Of a stretch of DNA of 64,000 nucleotides, positions 1 through 13,540 are shown piece by piece. The position numbers and the translations under genes were made by a program. Source of the stretch: Clonostachys chloroleuca (taxonomy: Eukaryota; Ascomycota; Sordariomycetes; Hypocreales; Bionectriaceae). The stretch lies in the NCBI GenBank assembly GCA_037952775.1, contig JBANAY010000003.1, positions 24,118,001 to 24,182,000 on the forward strand, given 5' to 3'. The notes below the pieces were generated by a model. That model was not told the origin of the DNA. It worked only from the letters and a program-made list of their open reading frames with translations, and did no database searches. Every line of letters begins with the position of its first letter. Position 1 is the stretch's first letter.

Positions 1-1608
1 CCTTTTTAATTAGGTCAAGGAGCTTAGTATCCATTTCATCACATCAGGCTCTCTATTTTCTTCTCACCAATCTAGCCCCAACAGAGTACTGCCATGAAAT
101 ATTATAAAAGGAGTAATATTTCTTAACTCCAGTAGGGAGCTTACCGTATTCTTTTCGAGAATTGTTTTGTGCTGCTCCGGATATCATGTGCCGATCCGAC
201 AAGACGCCTCCGTGGCGCATGGCTTCAAGTCAGCCTCACTTTTTGTAGTCCGACTTGGCTGCCTCTCGTGATTAAATATACTCTCAATCGTCAAGCCACC
301 ATACGCCATAGCCCTACGATGTCTACCAGCTAACCGAGTTTAGGCTGTGACCTGCCAATGAATGCATGTCACTGGAGATGAACTAAGCGACCGATCCACT
401 GACCTTCATCAACCTTGAATATAGCTTCAAACCTTACTGTGTATCGTAAGACTGATGGCTAGCCAAAAGCAAAAAAAGTTCAAGACTCAAACACAACCAT
501 CCATTGACCTTGATACAACCAGGTAATGGTAGGGTGGGCAGCGTCTCTTGGAAACCCATCATGATATCGGAGAACATGTATTCTTTGACGATAAACTGAA
601 TAAAAAGGTCTTGTGGGCTCAAACTTGTAACTTGTAACGCACTTTCGTCCGTCTGCATGTGATGTGGCGCGACCTCTACTCAGTAAGACTTGACGATGAA
701 TCCAAGCGGCTTCGCTCGTCAAAACTACTACATACGCATTTCCTGCTGTTGTGCAACCATATCGTAACTTTCTCTCATGCCTGGTGGCCGGTGGACCAGA
801 ATAGAATCCAAGCCCCTCGGGCCAATATCTGGTCTCTTCTTCAGCCCTTCTTCACCCTCCCCACTCTTCAGTCTTTGTAAAACACTTTCCGGCTCCTTCG
901 AAGAGTCCTTTTTCATTGCTTTTCTGCCTCCACAGTTAAGCAATTCCATCGTCATACTTGGCGATATTTGCAGCTCCACGCCGCTGCTGCTCCGCTTCGC
1001 GTGTCATAGAATCATTATTTGCTCATTCGCTCGTGTCCTATCATCTTAATCCATAGTATGCAGGTACAGCCACCCAGCCCCCAAAAGCTAGCCGAGGAGT
1101 CAGCTTTGTAGGTCGTGAAAATTAGCTTTCCAGCTACGGGTGTCCCAAGAGGTGTGTGTATTCCTCCGCAGTATTCTGCTTAGGGCTTCCTTCGCGTCGG
1201 TTTACCCACTTCGAAGCGGATATGCGAAGGTCCTCTGGGTGAGCTCACAGTTGCCGTTAGAATGCGCTAGGAGGGCAATCTGTTTGACCAACTGGGCAAC
1301 AGACGGATTTGGTTCGCAGTTTAGTCTGTTTAACGGGGCTTGTCTTGGGCGAATCTCGCGAAATCATGCGGTAGAAGATTGGTGATGGGGTAACCGTGAG
1401 TTTCGGTGAATGGTCAGAGGATATGGATGGTTGGATATAGAGAGGCCCTGCTGCTTTCGAGTCTTGGAACGGATTCTCAGTCTGAGATTGTGATTGATTA
1501 AAATTACAAAGGCTATTTTGTTACAAACAATGGTTCGTACTCTTATATGCATAATTCCGACCTCAATTATCTGAAGTCGGAATATACAATGAACATGCTT
1601 TGGTTTAT
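1..1608. other. Intergenic, no supported gene
   Basis: Ordinary-GC DNA with several short overlapping open frames on both strands (longest about 90 codons). None shows a recognisable domain, a coherent set of splice sites or a credible start. It may hold the 3' flank of the minus-strand transcription-factor fragment that ends at 1609. I see no RNA gene or repeat here. Confidence 0.5.
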
Positions 1609-2315
1609 TTATGAGACAAAATCGGCCATGTATCTTCCAAACTCCGCAAAATCATCATCATCATGCCCTACAAGATCCCACTCAAATCGGCTGTCGAAGC
1701 CGTAGAGAAGACTCTGGAAACCCCTGTCCAGCGAGGCGGACAAGCTACTCACAGCCATGCTCTCGTCCGCAGGATTATGACTGTCCTCGAATAGCTGTGA
1801 AATGTCTGCCCATAAATCTGTCAAAGGTGGAACTGGCGCGAGATTCGCATATCCTGTGTTATCCTGCTCTGCGACAGAGTGCGCGAGTTGCTCTGTGTGA
1901 TGCTGGTGCACAGCCTCGGGGTATATATTGCCTGGGCCATCAATTCTCTTAGAATTGCGGCGCCCTTGCGAAATGGCTTGTTCTCCTATAGTTGGACATT
2001 TATTTGTTTGTGGTATGGCGACATTGTCTAGTTGATAGTGCTCAACAAGGAGTGACCAGGTACTCTGTACCTCTTCGAGTCGTGCGATGGCAATCGTGTT
2101 CCCCTTGTCGGCAAGATATTGAATACCTTCAAGTGCTTCTCCAAGACCAGGGTATGGCTTCATCTTATCTTCTTCCTCGCAGGCTGAGTCGAAGATGGTG
2201 GTGAGGGTCATCACAAATGCTGCTGAGAAGATCGCATCGCAGTCGAAGAACCCGAAAGGGGCTACGATAATCCACCTTGTTAAGGGGCTTTCCAAAAGCC
2301 GCACGTTGCTGGAGC

Positions 2316-2350
<35 letters not shown>

Positions 2351-2500
2351 ACCTAATATGTTTCTCTCTCTTAGAGCGATGACAACACGGAGCAAGCGCC
2401 TTGCGGCTTCCGTGCAGGTCCGAGATAGCTGCCCTCAGGATGAGCCTTTCAATTCTTCAGAGCTGAGTTTTTGCGATGTGAGTAAGGTCTGAGCAACATA
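1609..2500 (-). pseudogene. C-terminal fragment of a fungal transcription factor
   Basis: The translation resembles the distal part of the fungal-specific transcription-factor domain that follows a Zn2Cys6 cluster (family knowledge), with a CTEAARRLL helix, then ALRERNIL, then FGFFDCDAIFSAAF. These join well if an intron at 2262-2352 is removed: GTGAGT donor, a run of 31 T (gene strand), CTTAAC branch-like sequence and a GTAG acceptor. After splicing the frame runs to a stop at 1609 and includes an acidic C-terminus (DDDDF). An in-frame TGA at 2435-2437 interrupts the upstream exon, and no DNA-binding domain is present: similarity stops near 2500, where the oppositely oriented ankyrin gene begins. 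I infer a truncated, non-functional regulator. Nothing shows its target pathway. Confidence 0.6.
2262..2352 (-). other. Intron with a 31-base homopolymer
   Basis: On the plus strand this holds an uninterrupted A run at 2317-2347, which is poly-T in the sense of the minus-strand gene. It sits between a GTGAGT donor and a CTTAAC...GTAG acceptor. Splicing gives NIL-A-PFGFF in frame and agrees with the usual order of this family, so the tract is best read as an expanded polypyrimidine stretch inside an intron. Its exact length is uncertain because homopolymers are error-prone. Confidence 0.55.
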
Positions 2501-2554
2501 TAGCATAATCGGTCGAATCGTTAACAGTGTGGCCTGCTGAATTAGAAAATTATC

Positions 2555-3892
2555 GTGCAGCATCATAGGCTGGTACATCAGGAATTTCCGAGGCTGATGA
2601 CGGGGGTTCACCTAGCGGCGTATTTTGGGGTGGGAGAGGCAGTTGACGAGCTTATCAAAATGGGATTTGATACAGACTCGAAAGATAGCTACGACCTGAT
2701 GCCGCTTATTTATGCTGCTAAGGGTGGATATGAAGTCATCGTCAAGCGGCTTCTCGAGAGGGGCGCAAATATCAACTCTAAGTACAGTTACAATCCGACG
2801 CCGCTTCACTATGCCGCAGGGGGTGGCTATAAAGTCATCGCCAAGCGACCCCTCGAGAAAGGCGCCGATATCAACTTGGTCAACAACAGCAGGGGCCAAA
2901 CGCCGCTCATCTATACGGTTGAGCGCGGCCATGAAGCCATCGTCAAGCTGCTTCTCGAGAACGGTGCCGATATTAACTTTATTATTCACTGGAACGGCCG
3001 GGCGCCAATTAGTTATACTGCCGAGGGTGGATATGAAGCTACCGTTCAACAGTTTCTCGAGAGAAACACCGATGTCAGCTTAAAAGATAATTACGGCCGG
3101 ACGCCGCTTAGCTATGCTGCCCAGGGCGGACATGAAGCCGTGGTCAAGCAGATTCTCGATAAAGACACCAATATCAACTTGAAGAGCAACTTTTGGCATG
3201 ATTGGACGCCGCTTAGCTATGCCGTCGAGAACGGCTATAAAGCTATTGTTGAGCAGCTTCTTGAGAAAGGCGCCGATATCAACTCGAAGGAATATTACGA
3301 TAAGCGGACGGCGCTCCGCTATACCGCTGAGGGAGGCCATGAAGCCATCTTTGAGTGGCTTCTTAAGAAAGGCGCCGATATCAATCAGAGGGGCGACTAC
3401 GACGGCTGGATGCCGCTTCGCTATACCGCAGAGGGTAGCTATAAAGTCATCATCAAGCGACTTCTCGAGAAAGGTGCCGATATCAACTTGAAGAGTAGCC
3501 ACAACCGGGTGCCGCTTAGTTATACCACTAAGAACGGCTATAAAGCTATTATGAAGCTGCTTCTCAACAAGTGTGCCGCTATCGAGTCAAAAGATAACTG
3601 GGGCCGGACGCCGCTTAGCCATACCGCCGGGGATAGCTATAATACCATAGTTCAGCATATTCTCACTACTGGCCAGGTCAACCCTGACTCGAAAGATAAC
3701 TGGAGTCAAACGCTGCTTTACTTTGCTGCCGAGAACAGCCATAATACCATAGTCCAGTATCTTCTCGCCGTAGGCTGAGTTAATACTAGCTCGGAGGATA
3801 AGGATAGTTGGATACTGCTTCGCCTTACTATCAAGAACAGCTATAATACCGTAGTACAGTATCGCTGCCCTACGATCTACGCAGATATATAA
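2555..3892 (+). pseudogene. Ankyrin-repeat tail of a probable fungal NLR-like protein
   Basis: The open frame begins at a GTG in 2555 (first ATG at 2597) and runs to a TGA at 3776-3778. It encodes about eleven ankyrin repeats of 33-36 residues with the usual TPLSYAA, GGHEAVVKQLL and KGADIN elements. The leader 'FPRLMTGVHLAAYFG' resembles the junction that precedes ankyrin repeats in many fungal NACHT-ANK proteins (family knowledge). No NACHT or other N-terminal domain lies upstream; the frame is closed there and DNA of the opposing transcription-factor fragment begins. Past the TGA the same frame stays open for another 37 codons to a TAA at 3890-3892 and still shows repeat sequence (NTSSEDKDSW, NSYNTVVQY), so the stop probably interrupts an older, longer gene. 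Such repeats bind ligands or proteins; as a detached tail it is likely non-functional. Confidence 0.6.
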
Positions 3893-4800
3893 TAATTTTT
3901 TCTACTGGGTCTTAAACTTAAGAAACTTATATTAATTTCCCCTAGCTCTATTTACTATTCATACACAGACCCGTTTTTCCTCTTAATAATACTACTATCG
4001 TAAGCCTATTACCGAGACTGCCCACAACCAAAAGGTGCAAACCGTTCTACTTCCTACAAGTTATAGTTATTTTCCTACTATCCTATTCCTAAGCCTTAGA
4101 ATAAAGGTTTCTAAAGCGGAGCAGCGCGATGCTAAAAACTCGTGATTGTGTGAAGATGCATCCCTTGTACAGCACAATAACGTGATTATGCACACGCCTT
4201 CTTGGCCTGCTACCATAAGTGCGTTAATTGTTTCTTTGAAAGGGCCGATTCTTACGTTGCCGATTTATGAGGACTCAATAAGTAAGCTAAAACGGCTGGT
4301 CTGTATAGTACTCTATTGGATGTTCTGTATGAATAGGCACTGTATATACAGAGTAGAGTAAGCGCCAACGGAACCACAGACAATGAGCGGTAAATGAAGC
4401 GGGAAGGCGATTTCGTTGACTACTGTACCTCCCCGCCACAAGCATATCCAGTAAAATCACACAAGCCACAGGTCTAGCTGGGGTCCTTAGAAAAGTTAAC
4501 TAAAACAGCGACCACCCGTTCACCTTTTAGCGTATCTATGCTGTACAATACAATACAATACAATACAATTTATTACGCCCGGCGGCGCTTGGGCCGAAAG
4601 GGCACTAATTACTAATACATCCATATGTTGCCCAAGTTGCGTCCGTCAAACCCAATTGTATCGTATATTGCCCTTTCTGTGTCCTTATTTCCTTAAGCCT
4701 ACAACTGTCTACTTCTTGCTTGTGCATTCTTGCCTGTTCTGTCTCGCTCTGCGGATTCCCGTGGTTTGGTAGTATTACTAGCGAACTAAAATATTGGGCA
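3893..4800. other. Intergenic with a short ACAAT repeat
   Basis: No gene is supported. The stretch becomes gradually AT-richer towards 4800. At about 4543-4569 there are five tandem ACAAT units followed by a GC-rich segment, CGGCGGCGCTTGGGCC. Short tandem repeats of this kind can mark the 3' end of a non-LTR retrotransposon, but no LINE coding sequence is visible next to it. Confidence 0.4.
4543..4569. repeat. ACAAT pentanucleotide microsatellite
   Basis: Five consecutive copies of ACAAT, directly followed by TTTATTACGCCC. It is the only simple tandem repeat of this size in the ordinary-GC part of the left end. Confidence 0.85.
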
Positions 4801-7800
4801 GAAAGTTTGCAAATATATACCCTATATACTATAATTATATTAATATTACTAATATTTAACTATAAATAACACTTTTAATTCTATTCTAGTTTATAAAGCT
4901 TAGTATTATATAGTATAACTAACTATATATAAATAAATATTAGATTAATATTAAATCTATATTATTTCTAATAAAAAATATTCTATAGCTATAAATATAT
5001 ACTATACTTATAGAGATAAATTAATTAATAATCTTAAGTAATTAACTTTTCTTATTCCTAAATATATATAATTTTAAATATAACTAAAATAAATTCTAAT
5101 ATACTCTAATTTAATCTAAATAATATTTTAATCTAAATATAAATAAAAAAAATAAAGTTTAAATAATTAATCTTTAAAAACTATCTCTATCTTAATAATC
5201 TTAATATAATATATAATATATTAAAACTATAAATTATATATTAGGTTATAGTAAGCCTATATAAGAGAATAGTTATTCCTAAGATATAGCTTTTCTTCTA
5301 GTTAGTCTCTATTCTTTATAAGTATCTATAGTAATACTAGATAGGCTGTATAATAAAGTAATAAACTAAGTAGATATAGCTATTTAATTTATACTATTAA
5401 AAGTAGTTTTATTATAATAAGTAGGTCTTTAACTAATTAGAGTAGTATATAATAAATATAGTTAGTAAATAGCTATTATATATTATTTCTAATAATAGTT
5501 ATTATCTCTTAAAGAGCTTTATTAGAAATATTAGCTAGGCTTTAAGAGATTAGAATATTTATATTAGATATAGATATTATAATTATTCTTATTTAAGAGA
5601 TAGTTATAATTAATAATTAATAATAAGATATCTAGTAATTAATTTATTAAGTAATTAATAATATAATATAATTAATTAATTATAATAAGCTTTAAGTTAG
5701 AAAGAAAATATAGTTATTATTATTATTAGATAATAAATTTCCTCTCTTAGGAACTATAGCTATAGCTGGATTATATATATATCTAGCTATATAAATACTT
5801 TCTATTACTAGAGTTTTTATAAGATTAATATCTATATCTAGATTAAAAGTATATAATAGACTAGCTCTATAGTAATTATAGATAGATATCTACTTTAGAG
5901 TTTATATTCTTAAAGAGAAAGAGAGTAGATTTCTTTCTATAACTCTCTCTCTTCTTTTATATAATACTATAGTATACTAGTTAGGAGTCTTATTTACTAT
6001 AGTTATTTCTTATTAGATCTAGTTTAATCTCCTACTAGGCTTAAATTCTTAATATATTCTTCTATTTAAACTTTTTCTTCCTTTTAATATAGTAGTATAA
6101 AATACTATTTTAATAAAATTATTCTTTAATCTATTTATTTTACTATTATATTATAGTATTTATATAACTATAAATTATAATAATAATAATAATAGAGTAG
6201 TTATAAATAGATATAGAATAGATATAATATAGTTTTTTTTTATTCTAATCTTATTATAAACTCTATATTAGTTTTAATAATAGATTTATAGAAGAAATAG
6301 AAGAAAATATATTCTATATAAAACTTCTTTTTTTTCTTATCTTAATAATAAACTAACTTTTATTAATAATATTATTTTTTTATATTAAGCTAATATTCTA
6401 ACTATTTATTCTATCTCTAGTATAATTATTTCCTCTACTATTTAGAGTAATTAAAGCTCTATCTCTACCCCTACTTAAAGTAATATTATTACTACTTTAA
6501 ATAAAAGTAAGAAGAAAAAAAAACTTAAAAAGATTATAAGTAAGTTTCTTATAGAGGGAGACTTTAATAATAAGTAATATATTACTTCTAAATAAATTAA
6601 AGATATCTACTAATCTAACTATTAATCTACTCTTATAAGGAGTATATTTATCTATATTTATAGCTATAGAGTATTCTATATTAAGTACTAGAAGTATAAG
6701 GTAAAATATATTTAAAATACTATACTTTTTACTTTAAATTCTATTTTATATTATATTTAGAATAATAATATAGTTACTATTAATTAGAATAAATATATTA
6801 TTAGTTATATAATTATTAAAATAGCTATTATCTCTATCTAATATATTTAACTTATACTCTCTTTCTATTTCCTTATATATATATATAAGAATATAGTTTA
6901 ATTTAGTATTTTAACTTATTTAGCTTATACTACTAGTTTCTATTTCTAACCTCTAAGATTAATTAGCTAAAATAACTATTTAATTTACTATTAGCTTTAT
7001 TAACTATATTTATATAGATATAATTTCCTATAATACTATTATATATTTTATTTATAAAGTTTAGAATTATATTAGAGTATTTACTAATAAGATTTACTAT
7101 ACTAATATAAATAATATAATCTAAAGTAATTTTATATTTTAATAGAAATTAATATATTATTTTAAAAGTATTTTAAAATAAATAAGTATTAGTATTAAAA
7201 GACTAATCTTATATATAACTAACTTCTTAACTCTATAAGCTAAATTCTAAAGAATTAATATATATAATCTATTCTAATCTATAGTTTATCTTATTCTATA
7301 TTATCTAGCTCTAAGGGGTATTATATCTAATATAAACTAATAGATTCTTATATTCTTTCTTATATTTATTCAGAGTAATTAGTAATTATTAATTTCTCTT
7401 ATATTATCCCCTTTTATTTATAATAAATTATATTTTATTCCAGATTAGTTCTATTAACTAGATATACTAATATTTATAGATTCTACTCTAGTAGTATTTA
7501 TTTTAATAATATACTTTTTTCTATACTAGATAGGCTTATATATAGCTATAGCTATATCTCTAATACTCTAAGTTATATATATAGAGAATATATTATATAT
7601 CCTGCTTATAGTAATTCTCCTATTAGCTATATCTCTTACTCTGCTTATATAGCTATATCTTATTCCTAGTATAGCTTTTAGTCTATTTCTATTTACTCTA
7701 ATCTAGAGTATATATTATTTTATTAGTATTTAAGTTTATATTATTATAAATATAATATTTATTATACCAATAGAGGTAATTCTATAGATTATAATAATAT

Positions 7801-8399
7801 AGATCTTTTTAAAGAAGAGGTTTTTAAAAAGAAGTAATCTAAATAGAGCTAGAATAAGAGTAAGTAGGAGTATAAAAAGAAATACTATAATATCTCTAAA
7901 TAACTATATAAATATATAATAGTTAATATAATATACTTAATATATAACTAAGTTTTTATAAAATAGTATTTTTTAATTTTCTTTATAATTTATTTTCTAA
8001 ATTCTAATTATAAAAAGTTAATTAAGAGATAGTAATTAAAAATTAAATATATTTCTATTTCTTTTTATTATATTCTCTAATTTATTTATAGTATATATTT
8101 TATCTCATTTCTTTTTAAACTTATTTAAAGCTACTATATTATAAAACTCCTTTAATAGTTTCTAGATTAGTTTATTATAATTAATTTATTTTATTAGAAT
8201 CTTTCTATATCTTCTCTAGCTTAGAATATTTTTTACTACTAGAATAGATTTAATTTAGTATTATTTTTCTCTTTTTCTATTATTAATATCTATTTATAAT
8301 AACTTTAGTTTAGTATCTATTATTCTTTAGAAGGGAAATAAATTATTAGCTATCTTTATAATTAGATTTATATAAAAAATAGAATAAATATTATCTAGT

Positions 8400-10202
8400 A
8401 TATTTAAAATAATAGTATTTAGATTTAAAATTATAATTATTATATATTTTATATAAAGTTAATCTAGTTTTTTAATAAACTTAGCTATTTTTATATTTCT
8501 TAAGAATAATTATATTTTATTATTTATCTAAAACTACTTAACTAGTTATTATAACTAGTTTATATCTAACTACTATTTTTACTAAATAAATATAATTATA
8601 GCTTAAGCTAATTTTACTCTTATTCTTAGATACTCTAGGAATTAGATTATTCTATCTTTAGATAAGTATTTTAACTAGAGAATTTCTATTAGGAATTAAA
8701 TTAAGTTTATATTAAACTTATTTAAAAGTCTAGATAGATTTATATCTATTACTAAGGAGTTTCTATTATTTAAAGCTAGTTAGTAAACTAGTAAGTAGAA
8801 TAACTAGTCTAGCTAGAAGAATAAAATTATAACTTATAGTATTATTTATATTTTCTAATTTACTCTTTTTATATTATTATCTATTTATAGATAATAAGAA
8901 ATTAATGGAAATTATTTTACTATTATTAATCTATAAAGTATTATTTAAAACCTTTCTATCTAGTTTAATTCTCTATTATTAATAATTTAAAATAGAAATC
9001 TATAAAATCTCTACTAAATATTTCTAAATTATTTTATATATTTTTTAATCTCTATTAATATTATTACCTCTAACTATATATATATAGAGAGTTTATCTAT
9101 AATAATTATTAAATATTTTAAATTCTTTTTATTATATATAGAAAGATCTATTATAAAGTTAATTAAGATTTATTATTAGTAATATTCTATAATTAGTAGA
9201 GATTAGAATAAGCTTTATTTTCTTTATCTTAAAATATATTCTCTATAGTAGAAATAGTTTCTAAGAAATTTTTTTATTAATAAGAATAATTTATCTTAAT
9301 AGAATTAATAATTAAAAAGATAAAAGATTATATTCTGCTCTAAATAATTTCTTATAAGTTATATATCTTATAGATTAGAACTATAATTAAAAGTTTCTAA
9401 TTAGATATTTATAATCTTTCTCTATATAGTATAATACTATATATATTAATTCTTCCTTTTATAGTAATTATAGATTAGATTCTATAAATAGATTATAATC
9501 TTATAGTAATTTAGTAGTTATATTAAGATTTTAATCTAGCTCTAGATTAATCTTTATATTAGTATATAAAGTTCTAATCTTCTTTAGTATAGCTAATAGA
9601 GAATTCTATTCTAATATTATAATTATTAATAGATAGAAAATTATACTTTTATAAAAAGATATATTCTTATTATTCTACTCCCTTTATAAAAGTATATCTA
9701 GTTTAATAGTTTATACTCTAGATCTATATTATAAATAATAATTAAAAAGAGAAAAAAGCTCCTCTTATTAGATTTATTATTTATTTATTAATTCTAGTTT
9801 TATAAAGTATTTTAGATCTTTATAGTTTATAAGAATTATAAATAGTTAAAATATATTTTTTAACTGTAAGAACTAAGTTTTTAAGTATAATACTACTACT
9901 AGGAGTTTCTTATTATAAACTATATAATTTCTCTCTACTATTAAAAGTTTCATAGAATAATATATAACTAGATAAATAATTCTCTTATTTAAGATCTATA
10001 ATAAATATTTCTCTAAAGCTTTCTTAAAATAGTTTATTTTTATTATTATTTCTTTCTTTAGATCCTAGAATATTAGTATTAAATATAAGATAAAGAGTAC
10101 TATTAAAGTAGTAAAGTTTTTAATAAAATTCTTATAGAAGTTAATAAAGTTAAAACTTTAAATCTTTTTAAATTTTATTAGTATTTTCTATTCTCTAATT
10201 AT
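8400..10202 (-). mobile_element. Gypsy pol remnant (RNase H and integrase), family II
   Basis: Reading the minus strand through stops gives the order expected in Ty3/Gypsy pol: a segment like FYKNFIKNF before the RNase H region, ERNYIVYNKELLVVV in RNase H, then integrase. The same coding region, in opposite orientation, lies at about 53.5-54.7 kb. The RT part continues at 13,757 on the other side of an inserted LTR element. It is wholly degenerate. Confidence 0.6.
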
Positions 10203-10418
10203 TATTAGTAATTAACTGACAGATTACCTGATAAAGTATATAACCAGAGGTCTGACCCTGTATCTTATCCCTTGGAAGGGTATTACGGGAGAAGATAGAG
10301 AGCTTCAGCAATTAATATAACTATAAGGAGACCCCTAATAGCAGATTAGACTGCTACTAGGCTCCTGCGATATAGTTATAACCCTTTTACTCCCTTAAAC
10401 TAACTCCTGCCTCTAATA
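10203..10418 (+). repeat. 5' LTR (216 bp) of the nested element
   Basis: Left member of the direct repeat pair. It keeps more C:G pairs than the right LTR (for example GACAGATTACCTG against GATAGATTACCTA), so the two diverged mainly by C-to-T or G-to-A change. Confidence 0.85.
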
Positions 10419-13400
10419 TATTAATTACTCTACCCGCTATAATAGGAAGGGACTATTAGGGTATATAAGTATATAAAGCTATAACTGGTAACTCTATAAT
10501 ATTTAACTAGCAACCTACTAGCTATAGGCTGGAAAAGCCTTTATTAATCTTAGAATACAGAGAGATAAGATCCTATAATAAAATAGCTAATCTATAAGCT
10601 TTAGAGAGACTATAAGCTAACTAGTAAGCCTGTTATAGCTTAATAGTAAATTAAAGGTATATAGTATAAAGAGATTAATAAAGAAGATAAAGAAGAATAA
10701 GAGTATATAAAAGGGAGAGCAACCTTCTTATATACCCGAGCAGTAAGCCTATAAGCGAGTTATAAAATATCTATATATACCTTACTAATAACTCTCTAGG
10801 GTATTATATCCTATAAGCCTATAAGTACTAAGGCGAATAATAAGTCTATATCTATAAGATTAAGAGCAGAAGACTATATATATATTACTTATAAGTCTAT
10901 AATAATTCTTAAGGGAATAAGTAGTACTATAAGGAGTAAGAATAGTAAAGGAAGAGATCTCTTTATACTGCTTCTATACCTAGTTCTATAAGTACTATAG
11001 GTATATTCTATATTAGGGTATAACCTAATAGTAAGTATCTTACTTACTTAGAGGGTTTTAGTTATATATAGGAAGTATATAGTTAGCCTACTTTTAGTAT
11101 ATATCTTAAAGAGTTAACTATAACCTAATAGCTTAAGAAAAGTTAATTATAACCTAGTAGCTTAATAGAGTATTACTATAACTATACTAGTCTTAGAGGG
11201 GTACTAGAGGAGCTACCTTATTAGGGGATATCCTATAGTATATAGATACTAGTTATTATAATAAACTAGCTATTAGGAAGAATAGTATAAGTAGGATAAT
11301 TCCTATATAGAAGAAAAATAAGAAGCTAGTAATAGAAAAGTAATAGAGTTATAAGAGTAAGAGAGTTATAAGTAGTAGATTATACTCCTAGTATACTATA
11401 AAAAGAAGAGTATTATATAGATATTACTACTAGTATATTATACTATATAAATAAGAAAGAAGTAAAAAAGAAGTAAGAGAGTTATAAATAGTAGATAGTA
11501 CTATTAGTACTATAAATAAATAGAGAGTAATAGAAAGTAACTATAGATATTACTACTAGTATAATATAATAAATAAGTAAGAGAGTTATAAGAGAACTAT
11601 TAGAAATTTATTACTAATTACTAACTTTTACCTCTTATTTCCCCTAAACTCTTTTTATTTTAATTACTAATATTAATATAGATTTAATTTAATTTATTAA
11701 TAGTAGTAGATAAGTAAGTAAAAAGTAAGAGAATAGTAAGGGAAATTAGAATACTATATTAAAATATAGTAGTTATAATTAAGAGTAAATATAGAAAAGA
11801 AGAATTATAGTATTATAGATATATTATAATATATAAATAAAAGAGTTTTAGTTATTTTATAATAGAAAAGAGAAAAAGTAGTATTTAGCTAACTAGGGTA
11901 CTACCCCTCTAATACTATAAGAATAAATAATAAATATAAAGATAAATTAAAAAAATAGCTAACTAGTAGTACTACTATAGATATATAAGAAACTATCTAG
12001 AGACTAGCTTCTTATTTCTTCTTATTCTCCTTATTCTTCTCTATAGAAAAGAAATTAAGTACTATAAGTAGTACTATATAATTACTAAGGGCTATATAGG
12101 ACCTAGAGCTATAGCTAGACTAATAATAGATTAGTAAGTAAATAGTAAGAGAGAAGTAAGAGATATAAATATTAACTTAGTAAGTAGCTATAGCTATTAT
12201 TATTTAAAGATAGTTAACTACTTTAAGAAAAAGTTAATTATAGAAATAATTATAAGCTTAGTAAGCTTTTTACTTATAAGTAGTAAGCCTAGTAGTAGCT
12301 TAGTTAGTAGCTATACTAATCTTCTTCTTTATAGTCTAAAGAGCTTAATATACCTTTTATTAAAGAGTTTTTAATTTATCCTATCTAGTAGTTAATAATA
12401 GACTAGTAATAAACTAGTAAAAGAAAAGACTTATCTTATTAATAACCTCCTTAGAGGCCTTAGCTATAGGGGTTACTATAGTAGTTTTATAACTACTACT
12501 AATTATAGGTAAATAGAGTTTATTATATATAATATAGTATATATATTTTTCAGAATTAGCTATTATAAGATTAGTAACTAGAATACTAGAGAGTTTTAAG
12601 TTCTATAATAGTAAATATATACTATTACTATTATTATAGTAAGTAGGGACTAGCTCTAAATTATTAAAAGCTACTAATATAACTAGATAGTAATAGTAGA
12701 TCTTATTATTCCTATTAGTAGTTAGTAGTAAATCTTAAGTATAATACTAGTATTAGGCTTATATCTTTAAATTAAGAGTTTAACCCTTTTTAAACTCTTT
12801 AGCTCTAGATAATATAGTAAGAGAGGAGGTAATAGGTCTAGATATATTAGTTAAGTATTTTATATAATCTAATAGTAATCTAGAGAATACTTATATAATA
12901 ATAATAGTAGTAGTATACTTACTTTACTACTTTAAGTTAGCTATAATATATAGGTACAGATTATAATATTAAGATCTAGCTATTTATAAGAGATAATAAT
13001 AATAATATATAAAGAAGGAAGAAATTAAGAAATAATAAAGGATAAATATAAGCTATAAGAAGGAGAGTTACTATTATTAAGTAAGTTTTTAATAACTCTC
13101 CCTCTATTAATCTTTTATATATAATAGCTATATATAACTAAGAGGTCTATTATAGGGGCTATAATAATAATAATAGTAATTTACTTATATACCTATAAGT
13201 TATAAGTAAAGTACTTATAAGAGTATTATAAAGATAATTATATATAGTTATATTTAATTATTAAAAGATCCTATTATTATATAGCTTTAATAGAGATATC
13301 CCTATATAATTATAAACTATAAGCTAATAGTAATAAAAAGAATAGTTAGTAGTAAGATATAGGAGAGATATATAGTCTAGGTAGCTATTACTCTTTTCCC

Positions 13401-13540
13401 TGTTTATAGAAGGGTTTTTAATAAGGATAGCAGGAAGCTGGGATATAAAGTATTTTATATAGGAAGATAGTCTGAGGGTATTATAAGATTAGCAGCTGTA
13501 TTATTAGTACTATAGATAGTACTAGTAAGGGAGGGTAATC

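Noticed and set aside
480..1049. Overlapping 70-90 codon frames on both strands
   Set aside because: They overlap each other, have no domain, start context or splice logic, and fit chance expectation in ordinary-GC DNA.
2612..3502. Long frames on the minus strand and in the third plus frame inside the ankyrin gene
   Set aside because: They are shadows of the tandem ankyrin coding repeats; the repeat period keeps other frames open.
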